From Candidatus Electrothrix aestuarii (GTDB taxonomy: Bacteria > Desulfobacterota > Desulfobulbia > Desulfobulbales > Desulfobulbaceae): 64,000 nt of DNA. A program made the translations under genes and the position numbers. A model generated the notes under the pieces. That model did no database searches. It was given only the letters and a program-made list of their open reading frames with translations, and had not been told where the DNA came from. The DNA is taken from assembly GCA_032595685.2 (NCBI GenBank), contig CP159373.1, positions 1,571,001 through 1,635,000 on the forward strand, given 5' to 3'. This document shows, piece after piece, positions 8,543-18,404 of this stretch. Each line of letters starts with the position of its first letter. Position 1 is the stretch's first letter.

Positions 8543-8713
8543 TCCCGGAAGATAAGCGGGTGCAGGGGGAGAAAATGGCGTTGCAGTGCTACAGAGTCGT
8601 TTTCTCCCACTACAGAATGACTTTTTCCTGCTGCAGAGTGATTTTCTCCCGCTACAGAACGACTTTTTCCTGCTTCAGGATGATTTCCGCCGCTTCGGGA
8701 AGGGTTTGCAGTG
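8543..8713 (+). repeat. Dispersed element built of six 21-bp imperfect tandem units (copy 1)
   Basis: Following a leader (gcgggtgcagggggagaaaa...), six units of 21 bp (one of 20) begin at 8589, 8610, 8631, 8652, 8673 and 8693. Each starts with ctacag, ctgcag or cttc and ends in tttctccc or tttcctg. The same element, leader included, occurs inverted at 36233-36407. Short ORFs here are seven-residue repeats produced by the 21-bp period and are probably not genes. Positions 8463-8839 hold nothing else that can be supported. Confidence 0.8.
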
Positions 8714-8839
8714 AGCGTTTTTCCTCTTGCAGAGGGAATTCTTCCTGTGTAATTCGTTATCCACTTTCTTTTCACTCAAGTTGGTCTACTGCTCCCCTCT
8801 GCACAGCGACTATCCATTCATAAAGAAAGGATATATAAG

Positions 8840-9130
8840 TTATAATAATGATTTTTCAAGATTAAATTTCAGAAATGCTATTTCAAGTGACAGAGCCTTA
8901 TACTCTTCTGTAATCTGCTCTTGGCTCTTGTTAGCCAGGAAGAATAACTTTTTTGATATTTGAAATAATATGTTACAACTTTCAGAAGTTGGATCAAGTT
9001 TATTTGATGAAATCCATCTCTCAAGGGCCTTTTTTGACAATCCACATAGCTCTTCTGAGAACTTTGATTGTCTATTTACAACTTCAAGGACACTTCTCTG
9101 CGCATCTATTCTGTTATTGAATTCATACAT
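8840..9130 (-). CDS. Small helical hypothetical protein
   Basis: 96 residues from the ATG at 9130, chosen because it follows AGAGG and starts 4 nt after the stop of the upstream nucleotidyltransferase. The sequence is mostly predicted helix, charged, with no signal or membrane segment and no motif I recognise. Last gene of a three-gene minus-strand cassette that is richer in A+T than the flanks. Its tight spacing suggests it works with the nucleotidyltransferase. A HEPN-type RNase RX4-6H motif was looked for and not seen. Confidence 0.55.
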   Translation of the reverse strand: MYEFNNRIDAQRSVLEVVNRQSKFSEELCGLSKKALERWISSNKLDPTSESCNILFQISKKLFFLANKSQEQITEEYKALSLEIAFLKFNLEKSLL

Positions 9131-9134
9131 TTCC

Positions 9135-9752
9135 TTATACCTCTTCAAGCAAACCAGTCATCCATGTTTTAATAGAATAAAGATCCTCCAAAGAGGATTT
9201 AATATCATCGTATTTAATAATGGTTCCAGAACCTCGAATACTCAATATCCTAGAGCGTTCAAGTAACTCAAACGTAGCAGGGGAAATTATTATCGACTTT
9301 TCATTCATCTGTAATGCTGACCGTCTCGAAAAGTTTTTAATCTTCTCTTTCCCAAGAAGAAAACAAGTTGCAAAATTTCTTATTGCCAAAAAGATGTTTG
9401 ACAACTCAAAAACTAAACTGCAACTTCCAGATGAAATTGACTCTATTGCTGTACAATAAAGGTTATAAAATTTTCGACAATCCTCTTTACATGTTCTATA
9501 AGCTGTTGGAAGACCTAATTGCTCTATAAAATCCTCGCCGTTTGAAGCAAAAATAATCTTTGCTTCAGATGCAAGATGCCATGCAAATGGATTACCTTCT
9601 TCCCATAATCCTGCAAGCCGTTTGTATGAATAAATGGAGTATATAACTGGGTCAAATCTATCGTCAGTACCATCAACAATCGCAAGCAAATCAATATCAG
9701 ATTGGCTGTCAATTTCTCCTCTGCAAATGGATCCAAATGCATAAATATGCAA
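9135..9752 (-). CDS. MNT-type nucleotidyltransferase domain protein
   Basis: 205 residues. The nucleotidyltransferase motif AFGSICRGEI...SDIDLLAIV (GS-x10-D-x-D) lies right at the N-terminus. The start is a TTG supported by AGGAGA a few nt upstream, inside the end of the preceding gene. The C-terminal two thirds is helical and looks like the substrate or partner domain of MNT/KNTase proteins. Relatives include aminoglycoside nucleotidyltransferases and the MNT antitoxins of HEPN/MNT modules. Middle gene of the A+T-rich cassette, 2 nt after the pentapeptide gene. Confidence 0.72.
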   Translation of the reverse strand: MHIYAFGSICRGEIDSQSDIDLLAIVDGTDDRFDPVIYSIYSYKRLAGLWEEGNPFAWHLASEAKIIFASNGEDFIEQLGLPTAYRTCKEDCRKFYNLYCTAIESISSGSCSLVFELSNIFLAIRNFATCFLLGKEKIKNFSRRSALQMNEKSIIISPATFELLERSRILSIRGSGTIIKYDDIKSSLEDLYSIKTWMTGLLEEV

Positions 9753-9754
9753 GC

Positions 9755-10567
9755 TTATCTCCTGTTGAATCTTTTAATAATGATCGACATGAAAAATCCC
9801 ATAGCAACTAATCTGGTAAAGAATATAATCGCAAGATACCAACTAGGATAGTATTTCGGAGAAGTCACCCCCAAGAAAATCTCCGGCATTTTAATGATGG
9901 CATTAACATAACTTGCAACTTTTGTAATATCCTGAAAATTCAGAACATCAAACAAGGCCATTCCTGTAAGTAACAAAATAACAGACCTTGATAGCTTATA
10001 TGTGTTTTCCCCATTGCCCCAAACAAAATCCAAAACCTTAAAATTCAACCATTCAAAAAATTTTCTTAAGCGTTTCCATCCTGAATATTTTTGTCTGTAA
10101 TAAGATTCATTTGACCTCCACGATTTTTTTAAATGAATTTCTGTCGCGTCAAGTTCGACTTTAATTGCTTTATTTGCTGATTTTGAATCCCCAAGTTGTT
10201 GAAAGTTTACTCTTAACGTCCTGGCAAACTTCAGTTTCAAGTTATCCCACCCTGGGCAACAATTATCCAATATATCACTTGCAATTATTGTCCTTTCAAA
10301 CGTAGCATAGTCAAATTTACATCCTGTAAATTTAGCCCCATAGAAATTTACCCCGACAAATCTACAACCAGTAAAGTTGCAAGAATCAAAAACGCAGTCT
10401 CTTAAATAAGTTGCATCAAAAATCGTATATTTAAAGTTGACCTTTTCAAACCTCCTGCCCTTTGCTACGAGCCTTAAAAAAAACTTGTTGCTATAGTCGG
10501 CATCCGACACATCATTTTGAAATTTCTGATCAACCAAATGGTCTCTATTGTTGCTTAAAAGTGTCAT
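9755..10567 (-). CDS. Pentapeptide-repeat protein with two C-terminal membrane segments
   Basis: 270 residues. From about residue 40 to 92 an aromatic or aliphatic residue appears every fifth position (FEKVNFKYTIFDATYLRDCVF and onward), the hallmark of a right-handed pentapeptide beta-helix. A charged middle segment follows, then two hydrophobic stretches near residues 192-212 and 244-264 that look transmembrane. The function is unknown; pentapeptide domains fused to membrane helices occur in conflict-type and signalling contexts. First gene of the A+T-rich three-gene cassette. Confidence 0.8.
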   Translation of the reverse strand: MTLLSNNRDHLVDQKFQNDVSDADYSNKFFLRLVAKGRRFEKVNFKYTIFDATYLRDCVFDSCNFTGCRFVGVNFYGAKFTGCKFDYATFERTIIASDILDNCCPGWDNLKLKFARTLRVNFQQLGDSKSANKAIKVELDATEIHLKKSWRSNESYYRQKYSGWKRLRKFFEWLNFKVLDFVWGNGENTYKLSRSVILLLTGMALFDVLNFQDITKVASYVNAIIKMPEIFLGVTSPKYYPSWYLAIIFFTRLVAMGFFMSIIIKRFNRR

Positions 10568-10678
10568 AATTTTCTTTTGTTGAGATCAATGCCAAGTTAA
10601 CAATATTTTCGTAATCAACCACTACCCAGACAAGAAATAAGAACAGTATTTACCCACGCAGCAGCACAACCCGCCAAC

Positions 10679-13432
10679 TCACCCAGCCCGCAACTTCTTC
10701 TCCGCCTCAACAATCAAAAAACCGATAACCCCGGCCAGCATAATCCGGGCCCAGGAGCCGATACCGATGGACGTGCTGTGAAAGAGCTGCTGCATAATCG
10801 GGACATAGGTATACACCATCTGAATGAGCAGCATAGCCGAGACCCCGGCAAACACCCAGAGATTTGTGAATAATCCGAGCTGGAAGATGCTCTTGGTCAG
10901 GGACCGGCAGTTGAAGAGATAGAACAGCTCCATCATAATAAAGACGTTGACCGCAACTGTTCGTGCCGTATCAAGGGAAGCCCCTTGTGCCAACTCCCAT
11001 TGAAACAGGCCAAAGGCACCGATCAATAACAAGGTACCCACAAGAAAAATTCTGATGATCAGCTCGCTGGTCAGGATCGGGGTATCAGGATCACGGGGCT
11101 TGCGCCGCATAATGCCCGGCTCCTTGGGTTCAAAGGCCAGCATCAGGCCGAGAAAACCAGCAGTGGTCATATTGATCCAGAGGATCTGCACCGGCAGGAT
11201 GGGCAGGGTAAGGCCGAAAAAGATCGCCGCCAGGATGACCAATCCTTCCCCGAGATTGGTGGGCAGGGTCCAGACAATGAACTTGGTCAGGTTATCAAAC
11301 ACGGCCCGGCCCTCTTCCACTGCCGCTTCAATGGAGCTGAAATTATCATCCGTCAGGACCATGTCCGCAGCCTCCTTGGACACATCCGTGCCGGTGATGC
11401 CCATTGCCACCCCGATATCAGCCTGCTTCAGGGCCGGGGCATCGTTGACCCCATCACCGGTCATGGCGACCACATTACCCGTAGCCTGGAGTGCCCGCAC
11501 CAGGCGGATCTTCTGTTCAGGCGTGGCCCGGGCAAAGACATCCGTGTTCGCAGTAGCGGCAATCAGATCCTGATCCGCAATCTTTTCCAGCTCAGAACCG
11601 GTCAGCACCGCAGGCTGTTCTCCGTTCTTGTGCTCGTCTGCCAACCCTATCTGACCGGCAATGGCTGCTGCGGTGGCCGGATGATCGCCCGTAATCATCT
11701 TGATGCGAATTCCTGCCTGACGACAGGTCTTGACCGCTGCCACGGCCTCGGCCCTGGGTGGATCAATCATACCCATCAAGCCAAGGAAGGTAAAGCCATC
11801 TTGTACATCGTTCGACTCCACGCTTGTTGTCGCCTCTACGCTCTTTTCTGCAAAAGCCAGCACCCGCAACCCTCGCGCCGCCAGTTGGGTAACCTCTTCA
11901 TGGATCTGATCTTTTTCCAGCGGAGCTGTCCCGCCTTCAGCTGTCAGAACATTTTCACATTTGGCCAGAATTTGTTCCACAGCCCCCTTGATATAGACCA
12001 GAGAACCTGTGGAAACGCCTGCTTCATCCGCTTTCTCCTCATGCAGAGTTGCCATGAACTGGTGTTCTGATTCAAAGGGGATGCTGTCCAGTCGGGGATA
12101 ACGGGTCTTAAGCTCCTCCGGCCCGCAGCCCGCCTTACCGGCAACCGTGAGCAGGGCACCTTCGGTGGGATCGCCCTGAATCTGCCAGCCCTCCTCCTTT
12201 TCCTGAAGAACACCGTCATTGCACAGGGCAGCGACCCGGAGGCAGTGGTGCAGGGCCAAGGATTTCTGCTTAGAAGGGGACACTGCCAAGTCCTGATCCG
12301 TCTGATGATTTTCTGTTTGATCAGATTGGAGGCGAATCTCTCCCTGAGGAGCATAACCAGAGCCACTGACCGCATACTCCTCCTGACCGGCAATAATCGC
12401 CTGTACGGTCATCTGGTTCTCGGTCAGGGTGCCGGTCTTGTCTGAACAGATGACTGTGGTGCTACCCAAGGTTTCTACTGCGGGCAATTTACGGATAATG
12501 GCCCGTCGCTTGGCCATTCGGGAAACACCGATAGCCAGGGTGATGGTGACTGCTGCTGGTAGACCTTCAGGGATGGCCCCCACAGCCAAGGCAACCGCAG
12601 CCATAAACAGATCAAACAACGGCTGACCGCGCAACAGGCCCACAGCTACGGTCAGAGCGGCCAGTCCAAGGATGGCGTACAAGAGCACCTGACTAAACTG
12701 GTCAATTTTGCGGGTAAGAGGAGTAGCTAAATTCTGGGCCGTGGAGATCAGCTGGGAAATACGGCCCACTTCTGTTTGATCACCGGTCGCCGTAACAATC
12801 CCGCGTGCCTGCCCATAGGTAACCATGGTTGAGGCATAGGCCATGTTGGTCCGTTCTGCCAAGGGAGTATCTTCAGGTAGGGGCGCAATATCTTTAGCCA
12901 CAGGGACGGACTCACCGGTCAAGGCCGACTCAGCCACCTGGAGATCTCGACAATGAAAAAGGCGCATGTCTGCCGGAACCCGATCTCCTGCTGTGAGCAG
13001 AACCAGATCACCGGGAACCAATTCAGTTGAGGGAATCTGTTGTTTCTTCCCAGAGCGCAGTACTGTGGCCTCGGCAACCATGGTTTGAGCAAGGGCAGCA
13101 AGACTGCTCTCCGCCTTGGACTCCTGAATAAAACCGATAATACCGTTAGCCAACACCACCCCGAAAATCACCCCGGAATCCACCCATTCCTGGAGCAGGG
13201 CAGTGATCACCCCGGAAACAATCAGGATATATATCAAGGGTTGATGAAATTGAAGGAGAAAACGGACTAAGGGACTCTTGCCTGCTTTGCTGGTCAGAAC
13301 ATTGGGGCCAAAATGGCTGAACCGTTGCTCTGCCTCCTGCTGTTCAAGTCCTTGCTCCTGGTTGCTCTCCAGAAGGGAAAGGATGTTTTCTCTTTTTAAC
13401 AGGTGCCATTGCTCTTCAGGTATTTCTTTCAT
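10679..13432 (-). CDS. P2-type cation-transporting ATPase (SERCA-like)
   Basis: 917 residues from the ATG at 13432, which has GGGGAG upstream; a GTG at 13480 would add 16. N-terminal cation-ATPase domain, actuator TGES (ALTGESVPV), the M4 ion-binding helix [12 protein letters not shown], the phosphorylation loop DKTGTLT, nucleotide-binding region, hinge [17 protein letters not shown] and four C-terminal membrane helices. IPEGLP fits Ca2+-type or related P2 pumps rather than heavy-metal pumps. Exports Ca2+ or another cation from the cytoplasm; substrate not proven. Monocistronic. Confidence 0.93.
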   Translation of the reverse strand: MKEIPEEQWHLLKRENILSLLESNQEQGLEQQEAEQRFSHFGPNVLTSKAGKSPLVRFLLQFHQPLIYILIVSGVITALLQEWVDSGVIFGVVLANGIIGFIQESKAESSLAALAQTMVAEATVLRSGKKQQIPSTELVPGDLVLLTAGDRVPADMRLFHCRDLQVAESALTGESVPVAKDIAPLPEDTPLAERTNMAYASTMVTYGQARGIVTATGDQTEVGRISQLISTAQNLATPLTRKIDQFSQVLLYAILGLAALTVAVGLLRGQPLFDLFMAAVALAVGAIPEGLPAAVTITLAIGVSRMAKRRAIIRKLPAVETLGSTTVICSDKTGTLTENQMTVQAIIAGQEEYAVSGSGYAPQGEIRLQSDQTENHQTDQDLAVSPSKQKSLALHHCLRVAALCNDGVLQEKEEGWQIQGDPTEGALLTVAGKAGCGPEELKTRYPRLDSIPFESEHQFMATLHEEKADEAGVSTGSLVYIKGAVEQILAKCENVLTAEGGTAPLEKDQIHEEVTQLAARGLRVLAFAEKSVEATTSVESNDVQDGFTFLGLMGMIDPPRAEAVAAVKTCRQAGIRIKMITGDHPATAAAIAGQIGLADEHKNGEQPAVLTGSELEKIADQDLIAATANTDVFARATPEQKIRLVRALQATGNVVAMTGDGVNDAPALKQADIGVAMGITGTDVSKEAADMVLTDDNFSSIEAAVEEGRAVFDNLTKFIVWTLPTNLGEGLVILAAIFFGLTLPILPVQILWINMTTAGFLGLMLAFEPKEPGIMRRKPRDPDTPILTSELIIRIFLVGTLLLIGAFGLFQWELAQGASLDTARTVAVNVFIMMELFYLFNCRSLTKSIFQLGLFTNLWVFAGVSAMLLIQMVYTYVPIMQQLFHSTSIGIGSWARIMLAGVIGFLIVEAEKKLRAG

Positions 13433-13502
13433 GTCTCCCCTGTTTTTCGTATTATTGAACGTTATCTTCTCCTGCTCCACGTGTTCACGTTAGTCAGAAC
13501 GA

Positions 13503-13640
13503 GCTGGAACATCAAGCAGGATAAAATCAGTTAATTTCTCCCCTTGATAACAAGGTGCTCAGGATTCTGGACCCGAACTTGATTTTTTGCCGAAATGGCC
13601 TGCTCATTCGCCAAGAGAAGCCCTTCAGTCAGGTAAATAT
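13503..13640 (-). pseudogene. Relic of a pirin gene 3' end
   Basis: On the minus strand this stretch reads YLTEGLLLANEQAISAKNQV, then RVQNPEHLVIKG and a stop. It parallels the last 45 residues of the intact pirin gene at 16749-17450 (YLTEGRLLVNGQVISARDQV, RVKNPEQLVIKG). Nothing upstream of it codes for the rest of a pirin. It is a decayed remnant of a second pirin copy lying upstream of the ATPase gene. The remaining 13641-13980 shows no gene. Confidence 0.75.
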
Positions 13641-13981
13641 CAAGCCCCGACTGCTTGTATATCATTCTTTTCGATCATTCGGAAAAAATATATTTTTCCC
13701 TCACAACCCCAAAAGCTTACCATCGCATCCACGAAAAAAGCAACTGAAAATCCAAAACTTCCTGCCTCACTCTGCCCCGTAGAGCTAGCCATCAAACAAA
13801 GATGAGATTCGCCCTCTTTCTTTCCCCCTTGGCAATGACCAAACTCAAAGCAGCTCAAAATGTCCCCTCTCCAGGTGTTAAAAAAATAAAAAAAGAAAGC
13901 AAATTTAATAAGGAAGAAATATTAATAAATAAAATTATCTAAACAAAACTAAAGTACCACAACGAAACACTCTTCTTTTAT

Positions 13982-13998
13982 ATCGATAAGTTATCGAT
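13982..13998. promoter_or_regulatory. Palindromic candidate operator before the PhnD-like gene
   Basis: atcgataa-g-ttatcgat is a perfect 8-bp inverted repeat about 90 nt before the ATG at 14089. A TATAAT -10-like hexamer follows at 14053-14058. The -35 region is poor, which would suit an activated or A+T-driven promoter. Confidence 0.4.
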
Positions 13999-14088
13999 TG
14001 AATAATAATTAAAAATTTATTAAAAGTTATCTTTCTCATAGTAACTTTATGATATAATTTTTTATTTGAAATAAAAGAAGGTACAAAA

Positions 14089-14979
14089 ATGCGCATTACT
14101 CGACAGGGACGTTTGCTGCTTATTCTGCTCTGCTTGCTGCTCACCGCAACACAGGCCCAATCCGCCTATAAAATCGGTGTACTAGCAAAACGTGGTGGAG
14201 TTAAGGCATTGGAGAAATGGGGAAGGCACGGCGTTTACCTGAGCGAAAGCCTGGGAACACGGTTTATAATCATGCCGGTGAAATTTGCCAGCATCCCTCA
14301 TATGGTTCAAAGTCAAAAGATCGATTTTCTGCTCGCCAACCCGGCAATTTTTGCTGAGATGCAGGAAGAATACGGTCTCCAAGCCGTGGCGACTATGGTC
14401 AACCGGAGTAGCGGCAAAGGTGTGCATCAGTTTGGCGGGGTGATCTTTGTCAAACAGGACAGCCCGGTCAAGACCTTGGCGGAGATCAAGGGAAAAACAT
14501 TCGGTTTTGTCAAGCATTCCTCTTTTGGCGGGCTGCATGCTGCGTTACATCTCTTGCAGCAAAATGGCATTGATCCAAGAAAGGACTACGACCATTATCT
14601 GGAGCTCAAAACCCATGATAATGTAGTCAAGGCTGTGGCAAAGGGAGAGGTAGAGGTAGGCACCGTCCGCACAGACACCTTAGAGCGGATGGCGGGTGAA
14701 GGAAAAATCAAGATGGAGGATTTCCGGGTCCTGAACCAGGTGGAAGATGACTTCCCCTTTGTCCATTCGACAGAATTGTACCCAGAATGGCCAATGGCCG
14801 TCTTGGCACACACAGATAAAAAGATAGCAGAAGAAGTTGGAAAGGCGCTCCGGCAAATGAAGCCTGATTCGTTAGAAGCCCAGAGAGCTCATATCATGGG
14901 ATGGGAAAAGGAAGCAGATTACATACCGGTTCTCAACTGTCTCCAGGCAATCCACTATAATATCTTTAAGAAAAAATAA
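14089..14979 (+). CDS. PhnD-like periplasmic substrate-binding protein
   Basis: 296 residues, ribosome binding site AAGAAGG. The signal peptide ends near TQAQSA (residue 25). The body matches the phosphate/phosphonate ABC binding-protein family: KIGVLAKRGG at the start of the mature protein, IDFLLANPAIFAEM, and the hinge FGFVKHSSFGGLHA. No permease or ATPase gene is adjacent, so it may feed a distant transporter or act as a sensor-linked binding protein. The ligand is unknown. Confidence 0.82.
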   Translation: MRITRQGRLLLILLCLLLTATQAQSAYKIGVLAKRGGVKALEKWGRHGVYLSESLGTRFIIMPVKFASIPHMVQSQKIDFLLANPAIFAEMQEEYGLQAVATMVNRSSGKGVHQFGGVIFVKQDSPVKTLAEIKGKTFGFVKHSSFGGLHAALHLLQQNGIDPRKDYDHYLELKTHDNVVKAVAKGEVEVGTVRTDTLERMAGEGKIKMEDFRVLNQVEDDFPFVHSTELYPEWPMAVLAHTDKKIAEEVGKALRQMKPDSLEAQRAHIMGWEKEADYIPVLNCLQAIHYNIFKKK

Positions 14980-15025
14980 TAGCAACGGAGCACACAGATA
15001 AGCTCGCCTCCTCCTTCCTCTGTAA

Positions 15026-15057
15026 CGGATAGCCCCGAATTATTCCGGGGCTATCCG
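15026..15057. terminator. Strong hairpin between convergent genes
   Basis: A 12-bp perfect stem (cggatagccccg / cggggctatccg, 8-nt loop) lies between the PhnD-like gene and the porin gene that converges on it. No T-run follows on either strand, so termination may depend on Rho or be partial. Confidence 0.5.
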
Positions 15058-15134
15058 CCTCTTCATCAACTGAACCTCGGAAAAGCTCTCGTCCAAGATT
15101 CTTTCTCTGGTGCTCACCAAATACGAATCCGCAA

Positions 15135-16508
15135 TTATAGAAAAGAACGCATGGAATAGGTGACCTGAAAGAAACCTGTATAGGCGGTATCGTCGGTCAG
15201 ATTCTCCTGATCATGGGCAACGGCTTCTTCAATGGCATTACCCGGCATAAAAACAGAGGCTCCCGCAGCAAAGCTCCAGGTGGGATTCATCTTGAACTTA
15301 ACAACCAAATCAATTTCATTGCCGTATTCATCATCAGAGGCGTCTAGACCTGTCTTATAGGAAAGCCATTTATCATTAATTTGGTCGGCATAGAATTGGT
15401 GAACCTCTCCACGGATATTAAGCCCTTTGAAAGGACGATAATTGGCTGTCAGGCCATAATCCATCATATTGGACCAACGAATCAGATTGATTCTTCCGTA
15501 ATACTTATCTGCGGCCCCATAGCTCGCGTCAAAGCGCTCAATGTCATCAGTGGTCTTATCATCACCACTGGCAAAGCTGAAGGTCGTACCAAGGGACCAT
15601 TGTGGATTCAGGCGATAGCTCATATCCAGATTGATGCCCTGGGCATCTGAATCAACCTCTCCTCGGTCCAAAGTCGTCACCGTACCGCCCTGCTGAACAT
15701 AGGTGGCATCGACAGAAAATCCGCTCAACTCGAAAAATACCCTGGCACCACAATAGAGAAAATTCTTTTCTTCGTATTCCAGGCTATTATCGTTGTATTT
15801 ACTTATCAGCATAGGCTCAAGCGCCAGAGCATCGCTAACCTGCACATGGCCGTACATGCCTGCCCCCACATAACCGTGCCGATGATTAATGCTGAAGACA
15901 TCTGGATCATGCACCATTGATTCTCCGTAAAAGCCATCAATCCAGTGAGCCCCATTCTTATACCCAGCCCTGACTGCATCCCAGACCCATGAGCCTGAAT
16001 TCTTCCAATTACTTGCAGCTACAACCCGCTCGTTACCGTACCCGATCAGCTGACGACCGATCCGGGCATTGAAACCATTCGCCTCATATTGCAGCCAGGT
16101 TGCTCCTAACTCCAGTGGGTCATCCTGGGGGTTATGCTCTATGCCAGCAAATTCTTTTCTCGCCCAGACCTCCTCTTCATTAAGGGCCCAACCAAGAGCA
16201 CGACTGTCCTGCATGCTGACTTGTGCTGCAAACTGCTCGTTGAATTGATGCTTCACGCCGAGGCGTATCCTGCTGACCAGGAAGGCATCCGAGGAATCAC
16301 CAACTTGGGGCTGAGCCCCGTAGGATTTATCATTGAAATTATCCTGGTATTCAGCACGTTCCCGTACTTGGAGAAAGATCTCTGTCTGTTTCGAGGGATC
16401 AATTTTTTCCCCTGCCAAGACGGTATTGGAACCTGCGAGAAGTGCAGCAGCAAAACAACAAGATATTGGCAAGGCTTTTTTGCCTTTTGCACGAAATGAA
16501 TTATACAT
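15135..16508 (-). CDS. Alginate-export-type outer-membrane porin
   Basis: 457 residues. The signal peptide ends near TVLA (residue 32). The mature chain resembles the alginate_exp barrel family: LQVRERAEYQDNF near the start, RIGRQLIGYGNERVV, and many amphipathic strands ending in YSMRSFL. The family includes channel proteins for anionic polysaccharides and other solutes, but here no alginate genes are nearby, so the substrate is open. Single gene; 16509-16748 upstream contains nothing recognisable. Confidence 0.8.
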   Translation of the reverse strand: MYNSFRAKGKKALPISCCFAAALLAGSNTVLAGEKIDPSKQTEIFLQVRERAEYQDNFNDKSYGAQPQVGDSSDAFLVSRIRLGVKHQFNEQFAAQVSMQDSRALGWALNEEEVWARKEFAGIEHNPQDDPLELGATWLQYEANGFNARIGRQLIGYGNERVVAASNWKNSGSWVWDAVRAGYKNGAHWIDGFYGESMVHDPDVFSINHRHGYVGAGMYGHVQVSDALALEPMLISKYNDNSLEYEEKNFLYCGARVFFELSGFSVDATYVQQGGTVTTLDRGEVDSDAQGINLDMSYRLNPQWSLGTTFSFASGDDKTTDDIERFDASYGAADKYYGRINLIRWSNMMDYGLTANYRPFKGLNIRGEVHQFYADQINDKWLSYKTGLDASDDEYGNEIDLVVKFKMNPTWSFAAGASVFMPGNAIEEAVAHDQENLTDDTAYTGFFQVTYSMRSFL

Positions 16509-16748
16509 AAACTTCTGTCCTTCAGGAAGATAGCCTGTGATGAATTATCACAAGGCTTTTAACAATATAAGGAATGATGTAAAAAAAAATGAGTACCACA
16601 AAAACGCCTCGGTCGCAACGCAAAATCGGGCAGAGGTCAGAAGATGGGAGGAAGAAAAGAAAATTGGCAAGAGGGAGTTTCGGAAGCCCTTCAAGCGATT
16701 ACTCGAAGAGCTTCATAGAGGTGAGGAAAGATGGAGAGTAGAGGGAAA

Positions 16749-17450
16749 TCAAGAACGGTCAGGAACATCAATCAAAATAAAATCAGCGAGCTCGTCTCCT
16801 TTGATAACAAGCTGTTCAGGATTTTTGACCCGAACTTGATCCCTTGCTGAAATGACCTGTCCATTCACCAAGAGTCTCCCTTCAGTCAAATAGAGGAACA
16901 CACAACGTCCCTCAGCGCAGTCATGCATTACTTCTTTCCCAGGAGCCAGCTGACAACGATAGATGGTCGCATCAGTATGAAAGGTGATTGCGCCGGGAAG
17001 CCCCTGCCCGGAGGCCACCGGCAACAGGGTATTCTGCCACAGACTGGCATCATAACTTTTCTGGGCATAGCTTGGTTCCAGCCCTGCGGTATCCGGTAAG
17101 ATCCATATCTGGTAAAAAGAGACGCCGTCCTCGGCAAGATTATGCTCTGAATGGGTCAGGCCTGTTCCGGCGGACATCCGCTGCACATCACCTGCCTTGA
17201 TAACGCTTTTATTGCCCATGCTGTCTGCATGGGTTATCTCGCCCTGCAAAATAATGGTGATGATCTCCATCTCTTCATGGGGATGGGTTCCAAATCCTGT
17301 TCCCGGCTCGACAATATCATCATTAAAAACCCGCAACGCACCAAGTTGCAGGTTCTCGGGATCATAATAATTGGAAAAGGAAAAGAGCCAATAGGTCTTT
17401 AACCACCCGAAATCGGAAAAATGCCGATCTGCTGCTCTAATACGTTCCAT
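16749..17450 (-). CDS. Pirin family protein (YhhW-like, cupin)
   Basis: 233 residues. The N-terminal cupin contains the metal-binding set GTHPHEEMEII and THSEHN seen in pirins with quercetinase-like sites, followed by the second cupin with a C-terminal LYLTEGRLLVNG strand. Family members are iron-binding cupins with dioxygenase or redox-sensing roles. A degraded copy of its 3' end lies at 13503-13640. Confidence 0.92.
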   Translation of the reverse strand: MERIRAADRHFSDFGWLKTYWLFSFSNYYDPENLQLGALRVFNDDIVEPGTGFGTHPHEEMEIITIILQGEITHADSMGNKSVIKAGDVQRMSAGTGLTHSEHNLAEDGVSFYQIWILPDTAGLEPSYAQKSYDASLWQNTLLPVASGQGLPGAITFHTDATIYRCQLAPGKEVMHDCAEGRCVFLYLTEGRLLVNGQVISARDQVRVKNPEQLVIKGDELADFILIDVPDRS

Positions 17451-17597
17451 CGTATCTTTCTCCTCTTTGTAATGTCTGATAGCGGACTGATAAGGTTGAG
17501 AGTAAAGAAAACTTGCTCTACTTGGATTAAAATAGCTGCGTTTGTGTGCAGTCCAGGAGGAAATGGACTCAAATATGTTGCACGTGAAGCGAATACC

Positions 17598-18404
17598 TTA
17601 CAACCCTTTTTCCAATCGTCGTACTGTGAAGATTCCCTCATCCATTGCATCCTTAAACACAACATTATCCAGCTTCAAAACAGTCTTATGCTCAGTCACC
17701 TTGCCTTTTTTCTTGGTCACATGGGTCTCCGTACCAATCCAGATGCCGTTAATCTGCTCCAGTTTCTTCACATCAAAATACTTCAAGTATCCACCGTCAC
17801 GTACCCAGTGGACTGCTTTGACCACGTAATAATTATCCTGCCGAACAAAGACGATGGATTTTTCATACCCGGTCTCGTCAATCACTTCCGGGCGTCGCGG
17901 CATGGCCTGAATCAACCAAACCTTATGGCCGTTATCTTTATCCTCCTTGAGCAAGGTAAAATCGTAATCTTCCAGGTCCCGAGAGGTCATATCAGCGTAA
18001 TTCAAGTCTGACCCCATAAAGCTGGAGCTCTTATCATCCGTGGCAATACGCTTTGTCTTGCGCAGAGCTGGCAGGTAGAGCCATTGCTCATCATCCTTGG
18101 ACTCGTCATCATAATCATAGGTGAGAAAACCCGTGTCTTTGACATCTGGTGGATGGAGGAAAAACATAATCCGGTGAGTATCTTCGCCAAAGTCCTTGCT
18201 GAAAGAGTGAATTTTCCTCACCCGCTCACTGCCGTTTTTATCAATAAGGATCATGGTCATATCATTTTCCTGATTATCACCATCCTCCCGGTCTTCAACC
18301 TTCTGCATGATTTCCCTGGCCTTGGGGTCATCTTTGGCAAGGGCGGGGTTGACTGCCGTGAAAAATGAACAGGACAGCAGGATGGACAAGACAAAATATT
18401 TCAT
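17598..18404 (-). CDS. LolA-like outer-membrane lipoprotein-sorting protein
   Basis: 268 residues with a signal peptide ending ALA (residue 23). The body matches the COG2834-type LolA-like family that accompanies MMPL pumps: FLHPPDVKDTGFLTYDYD, DEQWLYLPALRKTKRI and SSFMGSDLNYAD. It probably shuttles a lipid or lipoprotein across the periplasm for the two adjacent pumps. Its ATG overlaps the stop of the upstream pump by 4 nt, so the two are translationally coupled. Confidence 0.88.
   Translation of the reverse strand: MKYFVLSILLSCSFFTAVNPALAKDDPKAREIMQKVEDREDGDNQENDMTMILIDKNGSERVRKIHSFSKDFGEDTHRIMFFLHPPDVKDTGFLTYDYDDESKDDEQWLYLPALRKTKRIATDDKSSSFMGSDLNYADMTSRDLEDYDFTLLKEDKDNGHKVWLIQAMPRRPEVIDETGYEKSIVFVRQDNYYVVKAVHWVRDGGYLKYFDVKKLEQINGIWIGTETHVTKKKGKVTEHKTVLKLDNVVFKDAMDEGIFTVRRLEKGL

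Noticed and set aside
8539-8823. Open frames on both strands with seven-residue repeats
   Set aside because: The heptads follow from the 21-bp DNA repeat, which is open in several frames; the same element occurs in an unrelated place where the frame is broken.
16537-16839. Plus-strand open frame of 100 codons
   Set aside because: It overlaps the 3' end of the pirin gene on the other strand, is extremely charged, and lacks a ribosome binding site.
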